From an uncultured Methanobrevibacter sp. (GTDB lineage: Archaea > Methanobacteriota > Methanobacteria > Methanobacteriales > Methanobacteriaceae): a stretch of DNA of 64,000 bases. The DNA is taken from the NCBI RefSeq assembly GCF_947169325.1, contig NZ_CAMVPN010000005.1, forward strand, positions 1 through 64,000. Direction: 5' to 3'. A model generated the notes under the pieces. That model ran no database searches, was not told where the DNA came from, and worked only from the letters and a program-made list of their open reading frames with translations. Below are positions 22,864 through 33,312 of this stretch, piece by piece. The number at the start of each line of letters is the position of its first letter. Within the stretch, counting starts at the first letter, position 1. A program made the translations under genes and the position numbers.

Positions 22864-23103
22864 TTTTACTTTTGAATGATGCCAATCTTTGAAAATTAAA
22901 AAGGAAGAATTAACATTTTTAAAATAATTGATCATGTCTGATTTCAATGTTAATTTTCATGACTCATATCGACCCATAATTTTGGGTTACTTTAATTGTA
23001 TTAACTGTCAATCATGTGTCAATTTTTTTGACACACCAACCCATTTTCATTGACACTTGCATTATCCAAAATTATAATAAAAATCACCGTTATATTTAAA
23101 AAT

Positions 23104-23655
23104 ATGATAACATTTATAACTGGTAACGAACATAAAGTAGAAGAAGCAGAGAATATTTTCAAAGATTATGACATTAACTTAAGGCATGTTGATTTAGGCT
23201 ACATGGAACCTCAGGGAACTCTTGAGGAAGTGGCCATATTCGGTGCAAAATATGCCTGTCATGAACTTGACTGTCCTGTGATTGTAGAAGACGCTGGTTT
23301 GTTCATCAGAGCTTTGAATGATTTTCCGGGAACATATTCGCATTATGTTCAGGATACCATTGGAAATCAGGGTATTTTAAAGCTATTGAAAGATACTGAT
23401 GACCGTTATGCCGAATTCAGGTCAGTTATTGGGTATTGCGCCCCCAATTCTGAGCCCAAGACTTTTTTAGGCAAGGTCGTAGGAGAAATCGCAGTTGAGG
23501 AAAGGGGAGATTTAGGATTTGCCTTTGATCCTTTGTTTTATGTTCCTAGTGAAGGTAAGACATTTGGAGAACTTACAACTGAAGAGAAAAACCAGTTTTC
23601 ACATAGAAAAAATTCATTGAAGAAATTCATAGAATGGTATTCCAGTCAAGACTAA
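23104..23655 (+). CDS. rdgB: XTP/dITP diphosphatase (RdgB/Ham1)
   Basis: [19 protein letters not shown]...[22 protein letters not shown]; start ATG 23104 rather than ORF start 23050. Confidence 0.92.
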   Translation: MITFITGNEHKVEEAENIFKDYDINLRHVDLGYMEPQGTLEEVAIFGAKYACHELDCPVIVEDAGLFIRALNDFPGTYSHYVQDTIGNQGILKLLKDTDDRYAEFRSVIGYCAPNSEPKTFLGKVVGEIAVEERGDLGFAFDPLFYVPSEGKTFGELTTEEKNQFSHRKNSLKKFIEWYSSQD

Positions 23656-23714
23656 CATTATTTTTCTGCTTATTGGGCTTATTTAAGATTTAAAAAATTT
23701 AAAGAGGTTTAATT

Positions 23715-24113
23715 ATGGCAAGACCAGAATGGGTAACTTATAGTGATGAAGAAATTGAAGAAATGATTTTGAAATTTAACAGGGAAGGTAAAAGTACTTC
23801 TGAAATTGGTATTATCTTAAGAGACCAATACGGAATCCCTTCAGTTAAAGATGTAACCGGTGAAAGAATTACTGAAATTTTAAGAAGAAACGGTCAGGCT
23901 GGCGAATACCCAGAAGACTTAATGAACTTAATCAGAAGAGCCGTAAACATCAGAGATCACTTAGAAGAAAACCCTAAGGACTTACACTCAAGAAGAGGTT
24001 TAACTATCATCGAATCCAGAATCAGAAGATTAGCTTCCTACTATGTAAGTGAAGGTAAATTACCAGAAGGATGGAGATATAATCCAAGAGAAGCAGCACT
24101 CCTTGTTAAATAG
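23715..24113 (+). CDS. rpsO: 30S ribosomal protein S15
   Basis: [42 protein letters not shown]. Confidence 0.97.
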   Translation: MARPEWVTYSDEEIEEMILKFNREGKSTSEIGIILRDQYGIPSVKDVTGERITEILRRNGQAGEYPEDLMNLIRRAVNIRDHLEENPKDLHSRRGLTIIESRIRRLASYYVSEGKLPEGWRYNPREAALLVK

Positions 24114-25437
24114 GGCTAATGAAGCTACTGATATGCTCAAGGAGCATATCGAAAATGATGCTGTTATAAGAATAATTTCTCATAACGATGCGGATGGTAT
24201 TTCTGCAGCAGCTGTCGTAGCGAATGCTTTGGCTGAAGAAAATGTCCAATTCCACACAACTATTGTCCCACGTCTTAAGCAGGATATGGTAAATCAGCTT
24301 AGAAGTGAAAAGTACGATTTATTCATTTTCTCAGACATGGGAAGCCAGTTCATTGGAGATTTCAACACATATAAGCACGACGTCATTGTTGCAGACCACC
24401 ATCAGGTTAATGACACCGAAGCGGAAAGCAATGTCGTCCACATAAATCCTCATCTTTTTGAAATTGACGGGAGTAAGGATTTGAGTGGTGCGGGCTCCGC
24501 TTATTTGGCTATTCGTAATTTGAATAAAAAGCACCTGGCTTATTATGCTTTAGTCGGTGCATTTGGAGACATGCAAGGTCAGGAAGGGTTTACTGGGGTA
24601 AACAAAATGATTCTTGACGATGCAATCGAAAGCGGAAATCTGGAGATTCATGAGGATTTGAAAATTGTTTCAAAGACAACAGAACCGATTTTCAAGTCTC
24701 TGGCTTATACATTTTCACCGCCTCTTCCGGGAATCAGCGGTGATTTCGATGGCGCCCGTGAATTTCTTGAACGCATGAACCTGTCTTATGGTATAAAATT
24801 CACAGATATGGAGGATGAGGAAAAGGACCTGCTCAAAGAGGCATTGGTCAGCATCAATCCGGATATCTTTGGAAACTGTTATACTGTTGTTAAGGAGGCT
24901 CCAATGCTGCGTGACCTTGAGGAATACTCATACATCCTTGATGCATGTGGCAAAAATAAAAAGCAAGGACTAGGATTAAGCATAGCTTTAGGTGAAAAGG
25001 ATCAGGCTTTGGATGCGGCTTTAAAATTGCAACGCCAGTATCGTGACCAGATTGTCAAAGGCCTTGAATGGGTTAAGAAGGAAGGTGCCCAACAGCTTAA
25101 TACAATTCAATACCTTTACAGTGAAGATAAGGTATTGAAGTCTGTAATGGGTACAATTGCAAGTATTGGATTGTCTGTAGAGTTATTGGATAATTCAAAA
25201 CCTGTACTTGGACTTTCAAGACTTCACAAGGATGTTAAGATTTCTGGAAGAACCACTCGTGAAATGGTTTCGAAAGGCGTTAATTTAGGAAAAGCGCTCC
25301 AAGATTCATCTAACAATTTCGGCGGTACTGGAGGAGGCCATGACATTGCGGCCGGTGCTATGATTCCTTATGAAAGCATGGATAATTTCTTGCATATTAT
25401 GGATGAAATGGTTGAATATCAATTAAACAGTGATTAA
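24103..25437 (+). CDS. DHH-family single-strand exonuclease (archaeal RecJ/GAN-like)
   Basis: [19 protein letters not shown]...VADHHQ...[16 protein letters not shown] 24103 start overlapping the rpsO end is likely. Confidence 0.88.
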   Translation: MLNRANEATDMLKEHIENDAVIRIISHNDADGISAAAVVANALAEENVQFHTTIVPRLKQDMVNQLRSEKYDLFIFSDMGSQFIGDFNTYKHDVIVADHHQVNDTEAESNVVHINPHLFEIDGSKDLSGAGSAYLAIRNLNKKHLAYYALVGAFGDMQGQEGFTGVNKMILDDAIESGNLEIHEDLKIVSKTTEPIFKSLAYTFSPPLPGISGDFDGAREFLERMNLSYGIKFTDMEDEEKDLLKEALVSINPDIFGNCYTVVKEAPMLRDLEEYSYILDACGKNKKQGLGLSIALGEKDQALDAALKLQRQYRDQIVKGLEWVKKEGAQQLNTIQYLYSEDKVLKSVMGTIASIGLSVELLDNSKPVLGLSRLHKDVKISGRTTREMVSKGVNLGKALQDSSNNFGGTGGGHDIAAGAMIPYESMDNFLHIMDEMVEYQLNSD

Positions 25438-25438
25438 A

Positions 25439-26626
25439 ATGTTTTTAACAGATGAAGAACAACAAATGTGCGATGGGGAATTTGGAGAAACTATCAGGAA
25501 AAGCATGGATATTCTTGTTGCTTTAGGAGATATCTATGGTGCTTCCAAACTGGTTGACATAACTTCAGCACAGGTGTCCGGTGTTTCTTATAAAACCATT
25601 GGAGATGCAGGTCTGGAATATCTTGAAGATTTGGCATTGGACGGTTCAGGCAAGGCAACCATCAATGCATCTTTAAATCCGCCTGGGACTGATTTGGACA
25701 ACTGGGAGGCATTAGGCTTTCCTCGCGATTTTGCAATAAAGCAAAACCAGATTGTTGACGCTTATGCAAATCTTGGAATTTCCAAAACATGCACATGCAC
25801 ACCTTATTTGGTGGGTAATGTTCCAAGATTCAGAGATCATGTTTCTTGGTCAGAATCATCTGCTGTTGCTTATGTAAATTCTGTAATCGGCGCCAGAACA
25901 AATCGTGAAGGCGGTCCGGCAGCACTTGCAGCAGCAATCGTTGGAAAAACTCCATTGTATGGGTTTCATCTTCCTCAAAATAGGAAAGCAAACCTTGTTG
26001 TCAATGTCAACACTGAATTGAAAGGGGCTGATTTCGGCGCTTTAGGTTACATTATCGGAAAGGTCGTTGGAGGTGGAGTGCCTTACTTCAAACTTCAAAA
26101 CATTCCTAACAACAACGATTTAAAGACACTTGGCGCTGCTTTGGCTTCATCAGGTTCAGTTGCACTTTATCATATTGAAAATGTGACTCCTGAGTTTGAT
26201 GTTGCAGGGGAAGATGATGTTGAAGACATAATGTTTATTTCACAAAAGGAAATTAACGAAACCCGTCAGAAATTATCAACCACTGATAAGGAGCCTGATT
26301 TGATTTGTTTAGGATGTCCTCATGCATCACTTGAAGAAATTAAACAAGTAGCTAGCATTGTACAAGGAAAAACAATCAAAAATAAATTATGGATTTGCAC
26401 TTCAGTAAGTGTCAAAGCCACAGCTGACAGAATGGGATACACACAAATCATTGAAGATGCAGGCGGAAATGTCGTCTGTGACACATGTATGGTTGTAGCA
26501 CCTATTGAAGAAATGGGCTTTGAAGTAATCGGTGTGAATTCAGCAAAAGCAGCAAATTACGTCCCATCCATGTGCGGACTTGATGTAGTTTATAACGATG
26601 TAGAGAATCTTATTCAATTTGAATAA
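25439..26626 (+). CDS. Aconitase X catalytic subunit (likely phosphomevalonate dehydratase large subunit)
   Basis: [17 protein letters not shown]...CTCTPYL...[13 protein letters not shown]...[11 protein letters not shown]. Confidence 0.85.
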   Translation: MFLTDEEQQMCDGEFGETIRKSMDILVALGDIYGASKLVDITSAQVSGVSYKTIGDAGLEYLEDLALDGSGKATINASLNPPGTDLDNWEALGFPRDFAIKQNQIVDAYANLGISKTCTCTPYLVGNVPRFRDHVSWSESSAVAYVNSVIGARTNREGGPAALAAAIVGKTPLYGFHLPQNRKANLVVNVNTELKGADFGALGYIIGKVVGGGVPYFKLQNIPNNNDLKTLGAALASSGSVALYHIENVTPEFDVAGEDDVEDIMFISQKEINETRQKLSTTDKEPDLICLGCPHASLEEIKQVASIVQGKTIKNKLWICTSVSVKATADRMGYTQIIEDAGGNVVCDTCMVVAPIEEMGFEVIGVNSAKAANYVPSMCGLDVVYNDVENLIQFE

Positions 26627-26744
26627 GTTTTCTGCTATCCTTTTTTTTCATTTTTCTAATATTCGATAACGACTATTTTTTCTTTAACTTTAAATTAAAT
26701 AAAATCCATAAATTATACTAATGAATTTATGAGGAAGACTTTTT

Positions 26745-28130
26745 ATGAATTATTTAGTTGTTGGTGCTGGAAATGCTAGTAGGCCTGTTGCAAGACTGCT
26801 AAACCATTTGGGTCACGACGTTGTTGTCACGGATTTAAAAGACATTTCTGAATTTAAAATAGAATTTCAAAGAAGTTTAATTCAAATGGAAAAGGAAGGA
26901 GTCAAACTGGATTTGGCAAATAAGGACCCATCGGTTGAAGGTTTTGATGCGGTGTATGCTCCGCCTACATTACCTGATTCCGCCCCGATAGCTCAAAAAA
27001 TTAAAGATTCAAACCTGAAGGTTCTAACCAATGAGGAATTCTCCAAAATCGTCAATGACCTGATTCCTGTAGACATTATCGGAATCACCGGAACAATGGG
27101 TAAGACCACAACCACATTCATAACCACAAGCCTTTTCAAGCAGGCAGGCTATAAGGTATGGTCATGCTCTTCCTTAGTAAACAACCTTGTTTCAGAAGCA
27201 ATCATTGATGGAATCGTCACAGGAAAGGCTCAAGAGTGTGATATAGCTATTTTTGAACTTCCTCATGGTACTATCGGTCTTTTGGATAGGCTTGACGTCA
27301 AGATAGGGCTTCTGACAAATATTGCAGAAGACCATTTGTCTGAGTTCGGAGGATCATTGGAAAAATACCAGCAACGAAAACTTGTCCTCCAGGCCATGAG
27401 CGAAACATTCATTGCAAACGATTCCTGTCGTGAAATAATCGAAAAGGTAAGGGATGACGCAATGTTTTATGCATTGGATGAGGATGTTGACTTTAAGGGA
27501 ATTGTCGGAGACGAATCATTGACTGTGAAGTATTCAGGTGGGGAGTTCACTACTCCATTCCACATGATGAGCTATTTCTTTGAAAACTCAGTTGCCGCTT
27601 CAGCAGTAGCATTGACATACGGCGTTGATAAGAATGACATTATCGATGCCCTAACTGTATTTAAAGGCCTTCCGGCACATATGGAGGATGTCGGAGATTA
27701 CAACGGCAGAAAGGTAATTCTTGACTCAGCATTTCTCTATGATGGAATGAAAATAACTTTGGATTACTTTAAGGATGAAAGCGTTGTGCTTTTCCTTGAT
27801 CATTTTGATACGTTGTCTGTAAGGGACAAGGTAGAAGTCGGCGAGCTGGTAAGCAATTATGACATTAAGGTTGTCATCGCCAGCGGTTTTAATGAAGTGA
27901 CACAGGAAGTGGAAATGGAGGCGGCACAGGAAATTTTGGACGCCATCTCAAACCCTAACATTGAAAAGGTGGCCGTTGAGACAATCGAAAAGGCGGCTGA
28001 GCTCACATTCAAATATTCCGAACCTGGAGACATAATTTTACACATGGGACCTCTTATAGCATATGATAGGCTGACTACCGTTGATAAAATCATGAAAGGA
28101 TTAGATGAGGGAAGTAGAAAGTATGAATAA
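26745..28130 (+). CDS. Mur ligase family protein (pseudomurein- or F430-type ligase, not resolved)
   Basis: GITGTMGKTTTTFITTSLF; Mur central ATPase motif. Confidence 0.75.
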   Translation: MNYLVVGAGNASRPVARLLNHLGHDVVVTDLKDISEFKIEFQRSLIQMEKEGVKLDLANKDPSVEGFDAVYAPPTLPDSAPIAQKIKDSNLKVLTNEEFSKIVNDLIPVDIIGITGTMGKTTTTFITTSLFKQAGYKVWSCSSLVNNLVSEAIIDGIVTGKAQECDIAIFELPHGTIGLLDRLDVKIGLLTNIAEDHLSEFGGSLEKYQQRKLVLQAMSETFIANDSCREIIEKVRDDAMFYALDEDVDFKGIVGDESLTVKYSGGEFTTPFHMMSYFFENSVAASAVALTYGVDKNDIIDALTVFKGLPAHMEDVGDYNGRKVILDSAFLYDGMKITLDYFKDESVVLFLDHFDTLSVRDKVEVGELVSNYDIKVVIASGFNEVTQEVEMEAAQEILDAISNPNIEKVAVETIEKAAELTFKYSEPGDIILHMGPLIAYDRLTTVDKIMKGLDEGSRKYE

Positions 28131-29631
28131 AAATAAAACTTTCGGAGTTATTGGCGTTTGTGGAGCAAACGGTAATTTAATAGCTAGAATTCTTAAGCAA
28201 AGAGGATACAATGTCATTGGAACAGATTTGTCCTTTAAAAAGGACTGCAGATTTGCAAAGGCTCTCGGCGGCTATGACATTGATGTCTATTATGGACAGA
28301 CTCCGGACAAGTTTTTTGAAAGGGCAGATTATATTATCCCGCCTGCCAGCATGTCAAAGGATTCCGAAGTTTTAAAGAATTGCGGAAAGCCTATTCTGGA
28401 ATTATATGACATCATTGAAATGATTAAGCCTGAAAAGCCGGTATTTGGAATAACCGGTACAAACGGTAAGACAACCACAACAACTTTACTTAAAAAAATA
28501 GCTTATGATAATGGAATCAAACCTTGTGAACATGACCTTGAAGGCATGCAGGGCAATGCGGAATTCATACCGATTCTTCAATCCAGATTGGATGGGGATG
28601 TCGGAATTTTGGAAGTAGGAACCTTCGGAGTTCCGGGCACTGTCGGAAGGATAGTAAAGAACACCGACATGTCCTCTGGGCTGATTACAAACATCACTCC
28701 TGATCATTTAAATGACCTTGGAAGCTTTATGGATTATGCCAATGTCAAAGGGGAATTCATCTCTGAATTGGGACTTGGACAGCTAATTGTCAATGGTAAT
28801 GACCCTACAATCATCGGGCTTTTAAGGGAACTTGACTTTAAAGGAGAAGTCATCACATTCGGTGTTGATGAGCTTCCTGATTCAATAGGAATGAAGGAAT
28901 GTGTCTGCGGAGCTGAAATCGCAGTTAAGGAAATTATTTCCGGTTGCGGTTATTACTTCTGCAAATGCGGAATAACAACTCCTCAGGTGGACTATGTTGC
29001 AACAAACATCGATTTGCCTAACAGAACATTCGATTTGCACACTCCTACTGAAAAGTTAACCGTTAAAATGGGTGTTGACGGACTTCACAACGTTTATAAT
29101 CTGACAGGCGTAATCATTGCGGCTCACGTGTTCCTTGATTTGCCTTATGATAAGATTTTACCTACAATTGCCAGTTTCACAGGTGTAAGCGGAAGGATGG
29201 AAGAGGTAGGCAAAGTAAAGGGCAAGGACATATTTGTTGATTATGCACACAATCCTGCCGGTGTCGAAACTGTGTTAAAGGAATTCAAAAAATTATTCGG
29301 AGAGTTTACAACTGTCATTACCGTTTCATCAGAATCAGGTTATGTCGGTGACATGGACATCTTCAACAGCGTTTTGAAATTCTCCAAATTCATCGTTCCT
29401 GCTTCAGTAGCTTCTCAAAAAATAGCTTTGGAAAAATTGAGGGCCAATCCTAAACTGAACGACAGGATATTTTTGAATCATGTTGATGATTTTGAAAAGA
29501 CAGGAACTCTTGGAGCCTCTGAAGAAGAAGTTCGTGACGGTTTAAGAAAGGCATTGAACCTAGATTGTGAAATGGTAATAGCTATCGGTGAAGCTGCTAC
29601 CAAATTCAAATCTATAGTTTTTGAATTATAA
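28120..29631 (+). CDS. Mur ligase family protein with Cys4 insert
   Basis: GITGTNGKTTTTTLLKKIAY...ECVCGAEI...GCGYYFCKCG...DYAHNPAGVE; likely start ATG within 28105-28125. Confidence 0.8.
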   Translation, partial: SMNKNKTFGVIGVCGANGNLIARILKQRGYNVIGTDLSFKKDCRFAKALGGYDIDVYYGQTPDKFFERADYIIPPASMSKDSEVLKNCGKPILELYDIIEMIKPEKPVFGITGTNGKTTTTTLLKKIAYDNGIKPCEHDLEGMQGNAEFIPILQSRLDGDVGILEVGTFGVPGTVGRIVKNTDMSSGLITNITPDHLNDLGSFMDYANVKGEFISELGLGQLIVNGNDPTIIGLLRELDFKGEVITFGVDELPDSIGMKECVCGAEIAVKEIISGCGYYFCKCGITTPQVDYVATNIDLPNRTFDLHTPTEKLTVKMGVDGLHNVYNLTGVIIAAHVFLDLPYDKILPTIASFTGVSGRMEEVGKVKGKDIFVDYAHNPAGVETVLKEFKKLFGEFTTVITVSSESGYVGDMDIFNSVLKFSKFIVPASVASQKIALEKLRANPKLNDRIFLNHVDDFEKTGTLGASEEEVRDGLRKALNLDCEMVIAIGEAATKFKSIVFEL

Positions 29632-30027
29632 TTCGTAGGTTTTTGGTGGCTCTCCGGAAAAGTCAGCGATTGTTGCTTTACCGTTGATTGTAAATACTTC
29701 AAACACTGGATTTTCACCGGTTTCGTATAATGCTTTTACAAGTTCGTTTGAATCGATCACTTTCTGTTTTAATTCTATGCTGTCGGTAAATTCGACTTCA
29801 CCAGCAATTCTTAACCATTGGAATTCCGGAGTTGCAGTTACGATTTCACAGTTTGGATTTGCATCAAGTTCTTTGTACATCGGTTTGTTGTTTGCGGTAC
29901 AGAAGTATGGTTTTCCACCCTCTTCGAAGTAGAACAGGATTGGTCTTACTTTTGCGTTTCCGTCAAGTCCGCTGGTTGCTAAGTATATTAAAGAGTTTTC
30001 TTTTAAAAAATTTATTACATCGTTTAT
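29626..30027 (-). CDS. Pyridoxamine 5'-phosphate oxidase-like flavoprotein; proposed ATA start
   Basis: Frame of ORF 29626-29880 extends upstream without stops to ATA 30027: (M)NDVINFLKENSLIYLATSGLDGNAKVRPILFYFEEGGKPYFCTANNKPMYKELD...; AGGAG 9 nt upstream. Confidence 0.75.
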   Translation of the reverse strand: MNDVINFLKENSLIYLATSGLDGNAKVRPILFYFEEGGKPYFCTANNKPMYKELDANPNCEIVTATPEFQWLRIAGEVEFTDSIELKQKVIDSNELVKALYETGENPVFEVFTINGKATIADFSGEPPKTYEL

Positions 30028-30088
30028 TTTTTACATCTCCTAATTGTTTGTTGTTTATAGTTTAATTAAAGGTATATAAACCTTTTTT

Positions 30089-30123
30089 GTAACTTTCAGG
30101 TAACGCAGTAACCTCTTGGTAAC
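30089..30123. promoter_or_regulatory. Two tandem 16-bp dyads (putative HxlR operator)
   Basis: GTAACTTTCAGGTAAC-GCA-GTAACCTCTTGGTAAC, directly upstream of minus-strand TATA-like TTTATATA (30080-30073). Confidence 0.7.
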
Positions 30124-30226
30124 CGCCGATTACTTTGCAAATGCTCTCACTAAACCTTTTATAAATAGAAAGAATTAATATGATAATATAAACGGTATTG
30201 TAAATTAGATATTGCGGGTTAAAATC

Positions 30227-32548
30227 ATGGCTAGTTATATTACACATCCCTTAATCAAGAAAGATGCGATTGAATCCAGGTTGTATCAGCAGGTCTTGGC
30301 AGGGGATGTATTGAAGAAAGGAAATACGATGGTGGTTGCACCTACTGCACTTGGTAAAACCATTGTTGCAATCTTGGTTGCTGCAGACAGGCTGCAAAAG
30401 GTTAAAAATTCTAAAGTGCTGATTCTGGCTCCATCCAAGCCGTTGGCCATTCAGCATGAGGACAGCTTTAAGGAATTTTTGAATCTGCCATGCTCTTCCA
30501 TAACCGGTGCCGTAAAAACAGATGAGAGAGTTAAAAGGTGGGAGGAATCAAGAATCATCTCAGCAACTCCTCAGACTGTTGAATCTGATTTATTGAATGG
30601 CCGTTACGATTTAAGCAGCGTTTCACTAATTGTTTTTGATGAATGCCACCATGGCGTTGGATCATATTCCTATGTTTATCTCGCTTCACGATATGTTCAG
30701 GAATCCAATTTTAATCTGATTTTAGGACTTACCGCTTCACCGGGTTCCGATAAGGCAAAGATTAAGGAAGTTTGCGCAAATCTCTATATCCAAAACATCG
30801 TTGTCAAGACTGAAGACGACTCCGATGTTCGCCCTTATTTCAATCCTGTCGAAATCGACTGGGTCAGGGTTAAGATGAGCAGCGAGCTTGAAAAAATCAA
30901 ATCCTACATAGACAAGGCCTTGAAGGTAAGGCTCAAGGCCCTGAAAAACATGGGCATCATAAGGACAGTCTCCGTCGGTAAAGTGGATATCCTAAAGGCG
31001 AGAGGAAGGGTTCAGGGAGAAATTGCACGTTCCGTCAATCCGGATAAGGACCTCTTCCAGGCGATTTCCATATTAAGTGCCGTCATTAACATCCAGCATT
31101 CCCAGGAGTTGATTGAAACCCAGGGCGTCCAGACTTTCAACAAGTATGTTTCAAGATTGCGCAAAAAGAAAACCAAAGCGGCAAAGTCATTAATGTGGGA
31201 TGACAATTTCGGCAGAGCCGTGAAGCTTGCCCGTGATGCTGAAAAGAATGGTTGGGAGCATCCGAAATTAAGGGAAGTAACTAAAATCCTGAAAAAGGAA
31301 TTGGGCAGTGAAGACGGCCAGACCAAACTTCAGTCCACCAGATTTGCCGAAAACGAGGATGAAAAGTCTTCAAAGATAATAGTTTTCACCCAGTACAGGG
31401 ACACTCTGGAAATGATTCACCAAAAGCTTGAAAAGGAAGGAATCAAATCCGCAAAATTCTTTGGTCAGGCGTCCAAGGATGGCGAGAAGGGCCTTACTCA
31501 AAAGGAACAGAAAGCCATTATCAAAGCGTTTAGGATGGGAGAGTACGATGTGTTATTGTCAACAAGCGTTGCCGAAGAGGGCATTGACATTCCTGCAGTT
31601 GATTTGGTGGTTTTATATGAACCTGTTCCGTCTGAAGTCAGGATGATTCAAAGGCGTGGAAGAACTGGCCGTAAAAGGACAGGGCGCGTAAAGGTGCTGC
31701 TCACTATGGGCACAAGGGATGAGGCATATTACTGGTCCAGCGTCAATAAGGAGGCTCAAATGAAAAACCAACTCATTGATCCGGATGTGTTGGAGGAATT
31801 GAATGCCTCTGCAATCGAGAGGATGGAAAACGAAAAGAGAGTAAAGGTCATTGAAAGGCCAAAACCAGAGCAAACCAAGCCTGTTGTCTATGCGGACTCA
31901 AGGGAAGGCAATTCAAAAGTAATCAGACATCTGTCTCAAATGGACATTGACGTTAAAGTTCACTCAATGGCCGTCGGTGATTATCAGGTAAGCGATGAAG
32001 TGGTTATTGAAAGAAAGACTGCCAAGGATTTTGTAGATTCAATCATTGACAAAAGGCTGTTCAAGCAGGCCCGTGAATTGTCCGAAGAATTCAAACGTCC
32101 GTTGCTCATTCTTGAAGGAGATGACATTTACAATGGAATGATTCATCCGAATGCGGTCAGGGGAACCATCGCTTCCATTGCACTTGACTTTGGCATAAGC
32201 ATAATCCCAACAAGAAACTCTGAAGACACGGCGGCAATGATTAAAAGAATCGCAGTTCGAGAACAGACTGGTGAAAAACCTCATATTCAAATCAGGACAG
32301 ACAAAAAGCCTGTAAGCTTATGGGAACAGCAGCTGTTCATTGTCGAATCGCTACCTAATATAGGTCCCGTCAACGCCAAGAATCTGCTCCAGCATTTCGG
32401 CTCTGTTTTGAACGTGATCAATGCATCCGAAAGCGAGCTTCAGGAAGTTGAAGGCATAGGTCAAAAGACGGCTAAAAACATTAGAAAAGTAGTTGAATCA
32501 GAATATTTGTACTTCCAAAAAGAAATTAAGGAAAGAAAACTTCTTTAA
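30227..32548 (+). CDS. hef: Hef helicase/nuclease (XPF-type)
   Basis: APTALGKTIVAILVAADRL...FDECHHGVG...IDIPAVDLVVLYEPVPSEVRMIQRRGRTGR; ERCC4 nuclease VIERKTAKDF; C-terminal HhH. Confidence 0.95.
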   Translation: MASYITHPLIKKDAIESRLYQQVLAGDVLKKGNTMVVAPTALGKTIVAILVAADRLQKVKNSKVLILAPSKPLAIQHEDSFKEFLNLPCSSITGAVKTDERVKRWEESRIISATPQTVESDLLNGRYDLSSVSLIVFDECHHGVGSYSYVYLASRYVQESNFNLILGLTASPGSDKAKIKEVCANLYIQNIVVKTEDDSDVRPYFNPVEIDWVRVKMSSELEKIKSYIDKALKVRLKALKNMGIIRTVSVGKVDILKARGRVQGEIARSVNPDKDLFQAISILSAVINIQHSQELIETQGVQTFNKYVSRLRKKKTKAAKSLMWDDNFGRAVKLARDAEKNGWEHPKLREVTKILKKELGSEDGQTKLQSTRFAENEDEKSSKIIVFTQYRDTLEMIHQKLEKEGIKSAKFFGQASKDGEKGLTQKEQKAIIKAFRMGEYDVLLSTSVAEEGIDIPAVDLVVLYEPVPSEVRMIQRRGRTGRKRTGRVKVLLTMGTRDEAYYWSSVNKEAQMKNQLIDPDVLEELNASAIERMENEKRVKVIERPKPEQTKPVVYADSREGNSKVIRHLSQMDIDVKVHSMAVGDYQVSDEVVIERKTAKDFVDSIIDKRLFKQARELSEEFKRPLLILEGDDIYNGMIHPNAVRGTIASIALDFGISIIPTRNSEDTAAMIKRIAVREQTGEKPHIQIRTDKKPVSLWEQQLFIVESLPNIGPVNAKNLLQHFGSVLNVINASESELQEVEGIGQKTAKNIRKVVESEYLYFQKEIKERKLL

Positions 32549-32549
32549 T

Positions 32550-33305
32550 TTAAATTTTAAAATTTTCTTTCATATATTCATAACTTTTTTTGATGGAATC
32601 GAAGTCATTTACTTCAATGATATAGATGCCATCGTAATTATTTTTCTCAAAAGTATTGATGATAGTGTTTAATTCAATGGAGCCTTCACCTAATGTAAGG
32701 TGTGCATCATCATCACCAAAATTATCATGCGCATGTATGTGTTTAATCGAATCAAAATACATTGCCTCTGGAGGATACTTCGCATGGTTTGCATGGCCGA
32801 TGTCCAGTGTCATTGCCATGTCAAGTGAAACCAGCAATTCATTTAAGTCTTCTAAATTCTGATAAATCATAGCATCAAAGATTGGCATATTCTCAATTGT
32901 GGTAAGCACTCCTGAATCCCTGCTGTATTCTCCAATCTCTTTGATGGATTCGTCTGCAACATTATACACTTTGTCAAGGAAATATTTTTTGGCTAAAAAT
33001 GAGGCTAGGCCGGGATGGACTACAACTGCCTCGGCATCAATTTTATTTGCCAAATCTATTGAGTCCTTGATTTGTTTGATGGAATTTAATCTGCTTTTGT
33101 CCTGCAATGCTGCAATATTGACATCCATAAAAGGAGAATGAATGGAATATTTCAGGTTGTAGCTTTCCAGCACGTCAATGTCAATGTCTTCTGACGGGAA
33201 CTGATGCACCAGTTCAGCATATTCGATTCCTAAACTTTCAATAAATTCCAGAGTTTCTTCCAAGCTGTATTCTATTCCAGCTAAAGTAGATGCACCTATT
33301 TTCAT
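32550..33305 (-). CDS. Sugar phosphate isomerase/epimerase family (xylose-isomerase-like TIM barrel)
   Basis: MKIGASTLAGIEYSLEETLEFIESLG...TLDIGHANH...HIHAHDNFGDDDAHLTLGEGSI. Confidence 0.82.
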   Translation of the reverse strand: MKIGASTLAGIEYSLEETLEFIESLGIEYAELVHQFPSEDIDIDVLESYNLKYSIHSPFMDVNIAALQDKSRLNSIKQIKDSIDLANKIDAEAVVVHPGLASFLAKKYFLDKVYNVADESIKEIGEYSRDSGVLTTIENMPIFDAMIYQNLEDLNELLVSLDMAMTLDIGHANHAKYPPEAMYFDSIKHIHAHDNFGDDDAHLTLGEGSIELNTIINTFEKNNYDGIYIIEVNDFDSIKKSYEYMKENFKI

Positions 33306-33312
33306 AATATCA

